Below are positions 9,766 to 18,129 of a stretch of 55,450 nt of DNA, in pieces. Each line of letters opens with the position of its first letter. Position 1 is the stretch's first letter. The DNA comes from Bryobacterales bacterium (GTDB lineage: Bacteria > Acidobacteriota > Terriglobia > Bryobacterales > Bryobacteraceae): NCBI GenBank assembly GCA_003163855.1, contig PLRJ01000102.1:13719-69168 (forward strand), given 5' to 3'. The notes under the pieces were generated by a model. It saw only the letters and a program-made list of their open reading frames with translations, ran no database searches and had not been told where the DNA came from. Both the position numbers and the translations under genes were made by a program.

Positions 9766-10899
9766 ATGTCGGTGCCGTACAAGCCGCTTTCGGCTCTTAT
9801 CTCGCAAATTCTGGTCGCCTACACTGTGGAGCTCGATTGCGAATTTGAGCGCCGTATGCGGAAAACGGAAAGACATGGCGCTCGCCTCTCGCTGGTCGTT
9901 TGGCTCAATGTGCTGCAGTTTTTGGCCGGCGGACCAATTTCAGTTCGAACGCTTGCTACGCGCGCGGTCGCAGAGGAAGCGGGCGCCAAAGCGTGGCTCG
10001 GTTGCCTGGAACGATGGGGCGTCGTTGCGCTGCAGCCTGGAAAGCGTACCGGTTTCGGTAGCGGCCGGGGCATCCGCGCCGATTGGCTGGTTCGGCTCAC
10101 GGCCAGCGGTGAAACAGCCGTCACAATCTGGCCCGACCTGATCCCGGAAATCGATAGCCGCTGGTCGAAACGCTTCGGCGACGACCTGACGCTGTTGCGC
10201 CGCTCATTAGAAGCAATCGAGCACCAGATCGACCTCGAATTGCCGCAGGGTTTGCCCTCTTCGATTCTGAAGCTGCCGGAGTTCGGGCCCCGGAGATCGG
10301 CTGCGGAAGACGGCCTGCCGCTGCCGGTGCTGCTTTCCCGAGTGCTGCTCGCGTTCGCGCTCGATTTCGAACGCAACTCCCACACTCCTATTTCGCTAAG
10401 CGCAAACGCGATTCGCGTTCTCAGTGACGAGCCGATCCCTGAAACGGAGATTCCCAGACGAACCGGCTGTTCGGAAGAGACCGCAGGAATTGGCTGGCAG
10501 CTCAAGCCGTACATCTTGCTTGAAAGAGACCCTGCGATGGGCCGCGGCAAGTTCGTGCGCTTGTCCGAAGCGGGCATCAAGGCGCAGAACGAGTACTACA
10601 CTCGCACGCGCAATGTTGAGGCAAAGTGGAAGAAGCTGTTTCGCGCGGCAACACAAGAAATTCGGGAATCGCTGACAACTCTGCTGAAAACAGGCGAACT
10701 GTCTGACGGCCTGAAACCGCCTGCCGGGACGACCCGCGCCGGTGCCCAAACTCCCGCGCTGGGCCGAGTCGACATCGGCCCTGCAGCACGCCAGCGCAAG
10801 CGCGATTTAGTAATGCAGACGGAGGCATTCATGCGCGATCCGGCCGGCCATCTGCCGCATTATCCGCTCTGGGATATGAACCGCGGCTTCGGTCCGTAG
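9766..10899 (+). CDS. Two-domain winged-helix (MarR-like) regulator
   Basis: A 377-residue soluble protein is built of two similar halves. Residues 6-160 start PLSALISQILVAYTVELD and residues 183-310 start PLPVLLSRVLLAFALDFE. Each half then has a helix-turn-helix-sized segment (SVRTLATRAV; TEIPRRTGC), a wing-like RGIRADWLVRLTASG or GRGKFVRLSEAG, and a terminal helix with W/R-rich packing. This is the fold plan of MarR-type proteins, but as a tandem duplication in one chain, so a monomer could act as a pseudo-dimer on DNA. Homologues of this layout occur in actinobacteria and acidobacteria, to my recollection without known targets. ATG at 9766 is chosen because the first repeat begins five residues later. 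No cognate operator is apparent. Confidence 0.6.
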   Translation: MSVPYKPLSALISQILVAYTVELDCEFERRMRKTERHGARLSLVVWLNVLQFLAGGPISVRTLATRAVAEEAGAKAWLGCLERWGVVALQPGKRTGFGSGRGIRADWLVRLTASGETAVTIWPDLIPEIDSRWSKRFGDDLTLLRRSLEAIEHQIDLELPQGLPSSILKLPEFGPRRSAAEDGLPLPVLLSRVLLAFALDFERNSHTPISLSANAIRVLSDEPIPETEIPRRTGCSEETAGIGWQLKPYILLERDPAMGRGKFVRLSEAGIKAQNEYYTRTRNVEAKWKKLFRAATQEIRESLTTLLKTGELSDGLKPPAGTTRAGAQTPALGRVDIGPAARQRKRDLVMQTEAFMRDPAGHLPHYPLWDMNRGFGP

Positions 10900-10989
10900 C
10901 AGTTTGCCCAGCTTATAAAGCCATTGTCCGGCACTCTTCCGGCTCTGAGGTTGCGGGCTCGCTGGCGGCTAGCAAATGGACGATTTCGG

Positions 10990-11850
10990 CTACTCGGCGG
11001 CGCTGATTGAGAAGAGCTCTCGCATGGCTTGGAAGGGGCCGTCGCGATATTCGAGCAGGAAGAGTCCGCTGCTGTCTTCGCCGGTGGTGGAGACAATAAT
11101 TCCCGTTCTGCCGCGGCCGAGATCTATGACATTCAGCAACTCCGGCGTTTCGCTGTTGAATCCGTAATTCGAGGTTTGGTCCTGAAAGGCGAGTACATGC
11201 AGGGATGGAGCGGGCGATAACCAGGCGGCGATGGCCTTTTCCGGAGCAGATTCAGCTCGGGCATAGTAGCGCTGGCTGCCATCGGCCAGGGTGAAGGACT
11301 GCACTTGAAGGACAGTCACAGCTGACAGGCGCAGCTTCAGTTTCGCAGCAATTCGATTTTGAATTTCGAGCTGCACCGGTGTTCTGAGGAGGCGGGCGAC
11401 GCTTCCCGGGTCGCGGTGCTTGGTAATCGCGTAATAGTCGCCTTGGAAGAGCAAGCCGTTCTCCTGATTGACCTTGGCCAAGGCACCGATATACGAAAAG
11501 TTGCCGACTCCCTCGTCTCCTGGGGTATAAACAAGCTGCGTGAGGGTGACGGTGACGGAATCGTTATTACCCAATAACAGATCGTACTGGTCGCCGACGG
11601 CGAAGTGCGGGTGGAACCTTTGGATGTCCTTGGTAGTAAGGACCATGGGCGAGAAGAAGGCGCTAGCTACTGGCGGTGCAAGCTCGGGTTCGCTGGCGGG
11701 GAAGTTGTTTCCGAACTTCACGGCTTGGAAGTAGACGACTATGCGGTCGCCATCGTATCGGCCCGCGGGCCAGAAACCTTGGGGCGCGTTCTCGGCCGAG
11801 GGGCAGGGCAGCAAACAAAGAAGCGAGAGTAGGAGTGCTTTGTAAATCAT
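10990..11850 (-). CDS. Exported protein of unknown function
   Basis: A 286-residue protein begins with a signal peptide (MIYKALLLSLLCLLPCPSA, cleavage predicted near residue 19). The rest is beta-rich and soluble, without membrane helices or a motif I recognise. The C-terminal half (TPELLNVIDLGRGRTGIIV, then SGLFLLEYRDGPF) reads like beta-propeller or sandwich strands. It lies 105 bases downstream of the exported PD40 protein on the same strand and may share its transcript. The start is fixed by the signal peptide. It is real by codon bias and by its clean export signal; the function is unknown. Confidence 0.6.
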   Translation of the reverse strand: MIYKALLLSLLCLLPCPSAENAPQGFWPAGRYDGDRIVVYFQAVKFGNNFPASEPELAPPVASAFFSPMVLTTKDIQRFHPHFAVGDQYDLLLGNNDSVTVTLTQLVYTPGDEGVGNFSYIGALAKVNQENGLLFQGDYYAITKHRDPGSVARLLRTPVQLEIQNRIAAKLKLRLSAVTVLQVQSFTLADGSQRYYARAESAPEKAIAAWLSPAPSLHVLAFQDQTSNYGFNSETPELLNVIDLGRGRTGIIVSTTGEDSSGLFLLEYRDGPFQAMRELFSISAAE

Positions 11851-11955
11851 GTTGTCCCACCGGCGTATTTATCTATTGCTGGAAGCTTTCCACTGTCGAA
11901 TGACGAGCTGTCGTTCGAACTTTGTGACTGGGATTTTCCGTCGCGGTAAGCCGTC

Positions 11956-13089
11956 TCAACGCCGTCCCGCTTGCGAGGAACCGTTATCCGCCTTCTCCGC
12001 GCCTGCCGCGCAAACTAGTCGAACTATATGCGACATACCGTTCTGCTTTGCCAATTGCGTTTGGACATCTCCCAGCATGAACTCGCCGCTCGGGCTGATG
12101 GCTACCGTCGTGGCCACTTGGGGATAGCCGGCATTTTCTGGATCGCTTTTGGCGTTCAAGTTCATTTTCGTCAAGCGCTTCGTTCCACTTCCGTCGGGGC
12201 GCATCGCATACCAGTCGGTACCTAGCGTCAACCGCCCTGGCCGCTTTTGCGCTCCGTACGCACTCATATAAACAACCCAATCGCCGGTTGGCGTTCCTAC
12301 TACCACCGGATGCTCGTTGTAAAAGTTCCCTTGGGTGAGCCGCACGCTTTGCCCGGTCGACAAATCGAGGCGATAAATCTGGCTGAGCCAAAAGTTATGC
12401 GTATCCTGGTCGCTGCTGTACATCAGGCTTCGGTTGTCGCTGGTGAAGGAACCTGGCTCATAGTAGGCAGCGCCACCCGGCTGGTAGGTCCTGGGATTCT
12501 CAAGACGCGGCTGCGGCGTCTCCACAAAGTCTGCCACGATCAGGGCATATTTTCCGCCCGGCAATCGCTTGGACCACGCTACGCGCCTCCCGTTGGGCGA
12601 GACCACCGGCAGCAGCACGCCCTCATCTACCGTGTTGGCGTCGCGCGTTAACTGCCAAGCCTGCCGGCCATCTGCGGTGATAACCCACAAATCGTCATGC
12701 CTGCCAAAACCAGGTAGCGCTTCGTAATCGGGATTGCCAAACAGTTTAGGGCTCTTAAACTGTTCCTTCTGCGCTATTAGGAAAAGGTATTTTCCGGACG
12801 GGTGCCAATACGGCGCGCCTTGATGTTTACGTGGCAAGCCCGGCGTGTTCTCGGTGATTACGTGCTCGTCGCTCCCGTCTGGCCGGATAGTGAAGACGCG
12901 GTAATAGCCATCCGCGCGCGCTTTCATGAATGTAATCAGGCTCGAGGCAAAATTCCACCTTGTCGACAGTCCATCGCTCAAAAAAAGCTTCGCGTCTATT
13001 GTAGTGGCGGTCGCGCGGTCTAACGTACAGACATCCGCAGCGTGTAAGACCGCAACGGATAATAAGAGCAATGACGTCAATATCCGCAT
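11956..13089 (-). CDS. Exported PD40/TolB-like beta-propeller protein
   Basis: A 377-residue protein has a signal peptide (MRILTSLLLLSVAVLHAA) followed by repeated WD40-like PD40 blades. Blade hallmarks are YRVFTIRPDGSDEHVIT (about residues 63-80), HDDLWVITADGRQAWQLT (about 130-150), SQIYRLDLSTGQSVRLT (about 236-252) and WYAMRPDGSGTKRLT (about 290-305). These resemble the TolB propeller, but the TolB N-terminal domain is missing, so it is not TolB itself. Stand-alone PD40 proteins are common in Acidobacteria and are thought to bind proteins or polymers in the periplasm. It is followed by another exported protein on the same strand. Confidence 0.75.
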   Translation of the reverse strand: MRILTSLLLLSVAVLHAADVCTLDRATATTIDAKLFLSDGLSTRWNFASSLITFMKARADGYYRVFTIRPDGSDEHVITENTPGLPRKHQGAPYWHPSGKYLFLIAQKEQFKSPKLFGNPDYEALPGFGRHDDLWVITADGRQAWQLTRDANTVDEGVLLPVVSPNGRRVAWSKRLPGGKYALIVADFVETPQPRLENPRTYQPGGAAYYEPGSFTSDNRSLMYSSDQDTHNFWLSQIYRLDLSTGQSVRLTQGNFYNEHPVVVGTPTGDWVVYMSAYGAQKRPGRLTLGTDWYAMRPDGSGTKRLTKMNLNAKSDPENAGYPQVATTVAISPSGEFMLGDVQTQLAKQNGMSHIVRLVCAAGAEKADNGSSQAGRR

Positions 13090-13160
13090 GCTTCGAATAT
13101 AGATCGCCAGCGTGCGGCTTGTTCCTAAAAATGCTTTAACAAGAATAAGCTTTAATCATC

Positions 13161-13196
13161 GCGCCGGAGTGTTTCGGGAAAGCACTCGGTGGCGCC
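13161..13196 (-). terminator. GC-rich hairpin downstream of zapA
   Basis: GCGCCGGAGTG (from 13161) pairs with CACTCGGTGGCGC (to 13195) around an 11-base loop. On the minus strand the hairpin starts about 20 bases after the zapA stop at 13215. The following minus-strand bases are AT-rich and include a short T-run. It probably ends the ribosomal-protein/zapA transcript. In some bacteria 6S RNA follows zapA, but I cannot recognise 6S features here. Confidence 0.45.
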
Positions 13197-13214
13197 AATC
13201 GCGCTGCGACTACC

Positions 13215-13529
13215 CTACGACCCGCTCTCCCCATCGAAAGCGCGATCCAGGAGCAGCACAAAATCTTTAGTCTTATGGTCAATAGACCGCCGCAGACTTG
13301 TCAGCTCTTCCTCCGCCGTACGCAGCCTGTCCGCCAGATGCAAACATGCCAAAACCGCCGTTCGAGTGGAGTCTAGATTCCCCGCACGCCGGGCAATCGA
13401 CGTCATTAAATCATCAATCTGATGAGCCAAAGCCTCGGTGTCTTCCGGCTTGCCCGAGGCGCTTACTGTATAGGTCTGATTAAAGATGCTGACTCGGACA
13501 TTCTTCTTGGCTGAGTCCGAGGCGTCCAT
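13215..13529 (-). CDS. zapA: Cell division protein ZapA
   Basis: This 104-residue protein starts VRVSIFNQTYTVSASG (about residues 11-26), the beta-hairpin head of ZapA. It continues through the conserved helix with HQIDDLMTSIARRAG and a C-terminal coiled coil (ADRLRTAEEELTSLRRSI). ZapA tetramers bundle FtsZ filaments at midcell. The gene follows an 109-residue coiled-coil protein by about 40 bases and ends the rpmI-rplT transcript direction. In many bacteria pheST sits between rplT and zapA; here it does not. Confidence 0.85.
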   Translation of the reverse strand: MDASDSAKKNVRVSIFNQTYTVSASGKPEDTEALAHQIDDLMTSIARRAGNLDSTRTAVLACLHLADRLRTAEEELTSLRRSIDHKTKDFVLLLDRAFDGESGS

Positions 13530-13570
13530 TGATACTTTGAGTCTAGTAGATCCGGCTGCCCTGGCGCTAC

Positions 13571-13900
13571 TTACGACGCGCTCAGTAGATCCAACTGGCC
13601 CAACAGCTTTTCAATCCGGCTGCGTACTTGCTTGCGTTCGCCCCGCATTTCTTCCAACTCCTGCGCCAGGCGATCCGCTGTCTTCTCAAACTCGGCTCGC
13701 TCTTTCTGCAGTTCCAACGTGTTTGCAGCGAGCTGCTCACTTGAGGACCGAGCCTGTTTGAGTTCTTCTTCCAGGCCGCTCACTCGCTTTACCATCTGAG
13801 CGTTCTGTGCGCGCAGTTCCGTAATAACGTGAACCGCACGCGTGATTCGCTCCTCCAGGCTCGCTAGCGAATCGACGCTTTGCTCTTGGATTGTTTCCAT
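13571..13900 (-). CDS. Coiled-coil protein next to zapA (ZapB-like?)
   Basis: This 109-residue protein is almost entirely heptad-repeat helix: ITRAVHVITELRAQNAQMV (about 19-37), then VSGLEEELKQARSSSEQLA and RLAQELEEMRGERKQVRSRI. It has no signal peptide or membrane segment. Its position directly before zapA suggests a division-associated partner, analogous in design to ZapB, but sequence identity cannot be judged by eye because coiled coils are degenerate. The start ATG lies 30 bases after the rplT stop, so it is probably co-transcribed with the ribosomal genes. Confidence 0.6.
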   Translation of the reverse strand: METIQEQSVDSLASLEERITRAVHVITELRAQNAQMVKRVSGLEEELKQARSSSEQLAANTLELQKERAEFEKTADRLAQELEEMRGERKQVRSRIEKLLGQLDLLSAS

Positions 13901-13930
13901 GACTTACTTTACTGCCGATTCAAGGAAAGA

Positions 13931-14299
13931 CTAATGAACGTTTGGCTGCGGTGCGGATTTCGCCTTGGCAACAAGCGCCAGAAACCCGTTCGCGTCATTC
14001 ACAGCGATATCGGCCAACACTTTGCGATTCAACATCACACCGGCGCGCTTCAATCCGCTGATGAAACGGCTGTACGAGATGTCGGAAATGCGGCAGGCGG
14101 CATTGATTCTCACAATCCAAAGCGAACGGAAGTTCCGCTTCTTGAGCCGGCGTCCTACATAACCGTACTTCAGCGCCTTCTCAACGGCTTCCTGCGCCGA
14201 CCGGTTCAGCTTCGACTTAGTAAGAAAGAATCCCTTGGCTCGCTTAAGGGTCTTGTGGCGGTAATCCCGCCGATTGGTACCACGTTTAACTCTAGGCAC
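13931..14299 (-). CDS. rplT: 50S ribosomal protein L20
   Basis: The 122-residue product begins [19 protein letters not shown] and contains the L20 signatures [14 protein letters not shown] (about 58-71) and [13 protein letters not shown] (about 76-88). L20 binds 23S rRNA early in large-subunit assembly. The start is GTG (minus strand) with a strong AAAGGAG Shine-Dalgarno at 14305-14311. The 113-base leader between rpmI and rplT contains a small GC hairpin (AGTCCCC/GGGGCT), a possible place for the L20 feedback control known in other bacteria. infC, the usual first gene of this operon, is not upstream. Confidence 0.96.
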   Translation of the reverse strand: MPRVKRGTNRRDYRHKTLKRAKGFFLTKSKLNRSAQEAVEKALKYGYVGRRLKKRNFRSLWIVRINAACRISDISYSRFISGLKRAGVMLNRKVLADIAVNDANGFLALVAKAKSAPQPNVH

Positions 14300-14412
14300 G
14301 TTTTCTCCTTTATTTCTTAAGCCCCGCTTGGGGACTCCTTTTGAGAGGCTGCGGGCACGTGCGGCGCTCCGCTCCTACTCAACTCACAAAGACTCAACTC
14401 AAAAAAACTTAA

Positions 14413-14607
14413 CTAATACGGCAGCATGATGTGAAGCATGCGCTGATTGGTCTCATCAGCCACTACGCCCTTGCCAAGCTTGCGCTTGCGCGAACGCGGC
14501 TTCGATGTCAGAATATGCCGGGCCATCGCGTGGTGACGCGTGATTTTTCCCGTGCCGGTCTTCTTAAAACGCTTGGCGGCGCCCTTATGGGTCTTCATCT
14601 TGGGCAT
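14413..14607 (-). CDS. rpmI: 50S ribosomal protein L35
   Basis: The 64-residue basic protein starts [18 protein letters not shown] and has the C-terminal L35 pattern KRKLGKG...[11 protein letters not shown]. It is a small large-subunit protein and pairs with rplT downstream, as is nearly universal. Upstream lies a divergent gene (maf), leaving only about 110 bases for a promoter and no room for infC or thrS. Either infC has moved or this operon has been split in this lineage. Confidence 0.95.
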   Translation of the reverse strand: MPKMKTHKGAAKRFKKTGTGKITRHHAMARHILTSKPRSRKRKLGKGVVADETNQRMLHIMLPY

Positions 14608-14718
14608 AAACCTGTCCTGGAAAGAAGTATTTAGCGGATACCGCAGAGAAGCGACGAGCGGCTATGCAGGCGCACGTCTACTGGCGGAACTACTCCACAA
14701 ATCATAGCATGTCTTTAG

Positions 14719-15264
14719 ATGCTCATTCTGGCCTCTTCTTCCCCGCGGCGGCACGAACTGTTGGTCGCTGCCGGTATCCCTCACATCGTTCAGCCATCCT
14801 CTACGCCCGAAATCATGCTGCCCGATGAACCACCGGAGAACCTGGTACAGCGCCTTGCCGAACAGAAAGCCCGCGCCATTAGTCCAGCCGAGGGCGATAT
14901 CGTGCTCGGAGCCGATACCGTCGTCGTTCTCGACGGTAAAGTGTTCCTCAAGCCGGTAGATGCAGCCGATGCCGCCCGCATGTTGCGCCTCCTCTCCGGC
15001 CGCGATCACTGGGTCATCACCGGCATCTGCCTTCTTAGTACTAAAAAGGTGTTCGTCGGGTTGTGCCGCACCCGCGTATCCGTTTTCCCTATCACTGATC
15101 CCGAAATTGAGGAGTACACTCGAAGCGGGGAGCCACTCGATAAGGCAGGCGCATATGCCATTCAAGGCTTGGCTTCTAAATTCATCGCTGGGATTGAAGG
15201 TTGTTATCACAACGTAGTCGGATTGCCGGTAGCGCGCGTTTACCGGCATCTAAGAGATTTCTAA
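14719..15264 (+). CDS. maf: Maf-type nucleoside triphosphate pyrophosphatase (dTTP/UTP type)
   Basis: The 181-residue cytoplasmic enzyme begins LILASSSPRRHELL, the Maf phosphate-binding signature. It has the general-acid/metal segment GADTVVVLDG (about residues 63-72), KP (about 78) and EPLDKAGAYAIQG (about 139-151). The last motif is typical of the YhdE branch that hydrolyses dTTP, UTP and their modified analogues rather than m7GTP. It acts in nucleotide-pool cleaning and possibly division arrest. ATG at 14719 places the signature at the N-terminus. The downstream glycosidase gene overlaps its 3' end if the TTG start of that gene is used. Confidence 0.9.
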   Translation: MLILASSSPRRHELLVAAGIPHIVQPSSTPEIMLPDEPPENLVQRLAEQKARAISPAEGDIVLGADTVVVLDGKVFLKPVDAADAARMLRLLSGRDHWVITGICLLSTKKVFVGLCRTRVSVFPITDPEIEEYTRSGEPLDKAGAYAIQGLASKFIAGIEGCYHNVVGLPVARVYRHLRDF

Positions 15265-17345
15265 CTGTCGGCCTGGCTTTGCTTGCTTGCTGCCTGCTGT
15301 TAGCAGCCGCACAACAGGGCGAAGGCCCGGCTGTCCCCTGGCCGGCCCACTGGAACGCCGAGGGTGTCATCTTCCTCGATGGATCGCTAAACGCGCGCCT
15401 TCATCCGGTTCCGGTCCAGGCCGTCCATTTAGGCGATGGATTCTGGGCCGCCCGCCGCAAAGTGACAACCGACGTAAGTCTTCCCACCATGCTGGCTCTC
15501 TTAGAGGAGCATGGCGATGTGGATAATTTCCGGCGTCTTGCCGGCAAATCGGAACTGCCCCGCAAAGGCCCGCTTTACACCGATTCCGACGTTTACAAGT
15601 GGATTGAAGCAGCCGCCTGGGCGCTCGCCTCGAACGAAACCTCCGAAGCAGCCAAACAAACGCTGCGCGGCGACATCGATTCTCTCACCAACAACATCAT
15701 TGCGGCTCAGGAACCATCCGGTTACCTGAACACCTACTTCATCGGCGACAAACTACATCTGCGCTTTACCGACCTGACCCATTCGCACGAAGACTATTGC
15801 CTTGGCCATCTGCTGCAGGCCGGCATCGCTCTCTACCGCGCCACTGGAAATCGCCGCCTGCTGGAGGCCGGCATCCGATTCGCCGACTACATCGTCGCCA
15901 ATTTCGGCCCTTCCAAGCGTCCTTTTGTCACCGGCCATCCTGAACTCGAAATGGCGCTGGTGGAACTCTACCGCACTACCGGCCAATCCAAGTATCTTGA
16001 TTTCACCCGCTACCTATACAGCGGCGTCGAGCGCGACCGGCTGAAACTGAAAGATTCGGACGTTCACTACATGTTTAGCGGAAAGCCTTTCACCTCGCGA
16101 ACCGCCATGGAGGGCCACGCCGTGCGCGCGCTTTACGCCGTCTCAGGCGCTACCGATTTCTTCACCGAAACGGGCGATCCAGCCTACAAGCGCACGCTCG
16201 ATCTGCTCTGGACTGATCTGACGTCCCGCAAAATGTACATCACCGGCGGCGTTGGCTCGCGCTCGGCCGGTGAGAGTTTTGGCGACGACTACGAACTACC
16301 TAGCGAACAGGCCTACGCTGAAACCTGCGCTTCCATTGCCAACGTAATGTGGAATTTCCGCCTTCTGAACCTTACCGGCGAGGCCCGCTACGCCGATGTA
16401 CTCGAGCGCGCTCTGTACAACGGCGTCGATTCCGGTATGTCCCTGGCTGGAAATATGTACTGCTATCGCAATCCTCTCGCCACCAACGGCGATAAACTTC
16501 GCAGCCCCTGGTACGACACCACCTGCTGTCCACCGAACCTGGAGCGCTTGTTTGAATCGCTGCCCGGCTATTTTTATGCCACCAGCCGGGACGGCGTGTA
16601 CGTCAACCTCTATCACAATTCGGAATTAGACTGGCATCTGGAAGACGGCACAGGTCTGCACCTGGCGCAATCCACCTCCTACCCTTGGAGCGGCGATGTC
16701 AAAATAGCCGTCAATCCAGCCAGGACCTCCCAATTTACTGTCTATCTCCGCTGGCCAGGCTGGGCTCCCACCGCCGAAATCGAAGTCAATGGCCAGCCCC
16801 TGAATATTTCGAATGTGAAGCATGGCGCGTTCATCCCCATAGCTCGAACCTGGAATCGAGGCGATACCATTACCGCCAATTTCCCCATGCAACCGGTTCC
16901 GATGGCCGCCAACCCGCGGGTGGCGGACGATTACGGCCGCGTCGCTTTGCAGCGCGGACCCTTGGTGTATGCCGCCGAACAGATTGACCAGGCTGGAACT
17001 GTGCTGGGCGACCTCTTCTTCAAACCGTCTAGTCCTATCACCGCGGAGACTAGGCACGATTTGCTGGGTGGAGTAATTGTCTTAAAGGTTCAAGGTCAAG
17101 CTGCCGAAAGATCTCTTGTAGAGGAGCCTTTATACCAACCGCTTGCTACCGCGGCCAGCCGCGCAAAACGGTCCATCGCCTTGACCTTTATCCCCTACTA
17201 TGCCATCGGCAATCGGGAACCTACCCCTATGGAGGTATGGATGCCGCTTGGCAAGGCCGACGGTCCTACGTCGTTAACCTCGCTGGGTTCAGAAAACCCG
17301 TCATCTATCGTGAAATTGCACCAACCGGTGTCGTCTGGAAAGTGA
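15201..17345 (+). CDS. GH127 family beta-L-arabinofuranosidase-like hydrolase
   Basis: This protein of about 714 residues belongs to the DUF1680/GH127 family. With the TTG at 15201 as start, the catalytic and zinc residues known from HypBA1 of Bifidobacterium are all present with the same spacing. They are Glu358 (GESFGDD), Glu374 and Cys376 (AYAETCAS), and the Cys442-Cys443 pair in TCCPPN, the first being the expected nucleophile. An N-terminal hydrophobic stretch (LTVGLALLACCLLLAA, residues 21-36) indicates export. No ATG or GTG precedes that stretch, so a TTG start overlapping maf by 64 bases is the best available. It probably removes beta-L-arabinofuranose from plant glycoprotein or pectin side chains. 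An (alpha/alpha)6 barrel and a C-terminal beta domain (about 480-690) fit the length. Confidence 0.88.
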   Translation: MLSQRSRIAGSARLPASKRFLTVGLALLACCLLLAAAQQGEGPAVPWPAHWNAEGVIFLDGSLNARLHPVPVQAVHLGDGFWAARRKVTTDVSLPTMLALLEEHGDVDNFRRLAGKSELPRKGPLYTDSDVYKWIEAAAWALASNETSEAAKQTLRGDIDSLTNNIIAAQEPSGYLNTYFIGDKLHLRFTDLTHSHEDYCLGHLLQAGIALYRATGNRRLLEAGIRFADYIVANFGPSKRPFVTGHPELEMALVELYRTTGQSKYLDFTRYLYSGVERDRLKLKDSDVHYMFSGKPFTSRTAMEGHAVRALYAVSGATDFFTETGDPAYKRTLDLLWTDLTSRKMYITGGVGSRSAGESFGDDYELPSEQAYAETCASIANVMWNFRLLNLTGEARYADVLERALYNGVDSGMSLAGNMYCYRNPLATNGDKLRSPWYDTTCCPPNLERLFESLPGYFYATSRDGVYVNLYHNSELDWHLEDGTGLHLAQSTSYPWSGDVKIAVNPARTSQFTVYLRWPGWAPTAEIEVNGQPLNISNVKHGAFIPIARTWNRGDTITANFPMQPVPMAANPRVADDYGRVALQRGPLVYAAEQIDQAGTVLGDLFFKPSSPITAETRHDLLGGVIVLKVQGQAAERSLVEEPLYQPLATAASRAKRSIALTFIPYYAIGNREPTPMEVWMPLGKADGPTSLTSLGSENPSSIVKLHQPVSSGK

Positions 17346-17421
17346 CATCGGTCTCACATGTGGATGTGTAGAATCAAGGATGCTCCACCATTGATGCACC
17401 ACCACCAACAGCGATAAAGCC

Positions 17422-18102
17422 ATGTCGATAAACCTGTTCCGCCGACTTGCCGTTTTCTTGGTTTACGCCACGATAGCCTGCGCATGTCCGTTCATCCCGG
17501 CTGCCGTCGCCGCTCAGCAGGTGCCCGTTGGGCCCCCTCCTTCACCCCCACCTGCCAATCCCTCTGTTCCCCCCGATAACAAGAAAGCTACTCCGGTGCC
17601 GAAATCGGAGGCTGGTGCCGCAGTCTCAGCCAACTACAAAATCGGTCCCGCGGATGTGCTGAAGATCCTGGTGTGGAGTGAGGATAAATTCTCGGGTCTG
17701 TTCACCGTTGATCAGGACGGAAAATTTACGTACCCCCTTGTTGGAGACATTACCGCCGGCGGTCTGACCGCCGCCGAAGTGGAACAAAACGTGGTAAAAG
17801 CCTTGGCTACCTACGTAAAGAAGCCCTTGGTTACGGTTACTGTACAGGAAGTGCAAAGCAAAAAGTATTATCTGACCGGAGGGGTAAATCATCCCGGCGA
17901 GTATTTGCTCGCCGTTCCGACTACTATCTTGCAGGCAATCATCAAAGCGGGAGGTTTGCAGGACTTTGCGAATCAGAAGAAAATCTATATCCTGCGCGGG
18001 AGCACTAAGATTCCCTTCAACTACAAAGAAGTTTCCCAAGGCAAGCATATGGAACAAAACGTGCTACTAGAGCCGGGCGACCAAGTCTTTGTTCCGCAAT
18101 GA
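17422..18102 (+). CDS. Polysaccharide export outer-membrane protein (Wza/SLBB type)
   Basis: This 226-residue protein has a signal peptide (to about residue 31) and a Pro-rich linker (PPPSPPPANPSVPP). A poly-export domain follows (NYKIGPADVLKILVWSED, about 72-90, and DGKFTYPLVGDI), then one SLBB beta-grasp (YYLTGGVNHPGEYLL to GDQVFVPQ). It should form the periplasmic/outer-membrane gate for exopolysaccharide secretion. It lacks a clear lipobox Cys and the C-terminal helix of full-length Wza, so it matches the short proteins of this family. It is the first gene of a three-gene operon with the chain-length protein and the tyrosine kinase. Confidence 0.9.
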   Translation: MSINLFRRLAVFLVYATIACACPFIPAAVAAQQVPVGPPPSPPPANPSVPPDNKKATPVPKSEAGAAVSANYKIGPADVLKILVWSEDKFSGLFTVDQDGKFTYPLVGDITAGGLTAAEVEQNVVKALATYVKKPLVTVTVQEVQSKKYYLTGGVNHPGEYLLAVPTTILQAIIKAGGLQDFANQKKIYILRGSTKIPFNYKEVSQGKHMEQNVLLEPGDQVFVPQ

Positions 18103-18129
18103 ACATGCAGATTCGAAACGAGATGAACC

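Noticed and set aside
13090-13214. Possible 6S RNA after zapA
   Set aside because: Only a hairpin and AT-rich bases are present; the large central bubble and closing stems of 6S RNA could not be built from the sequence.
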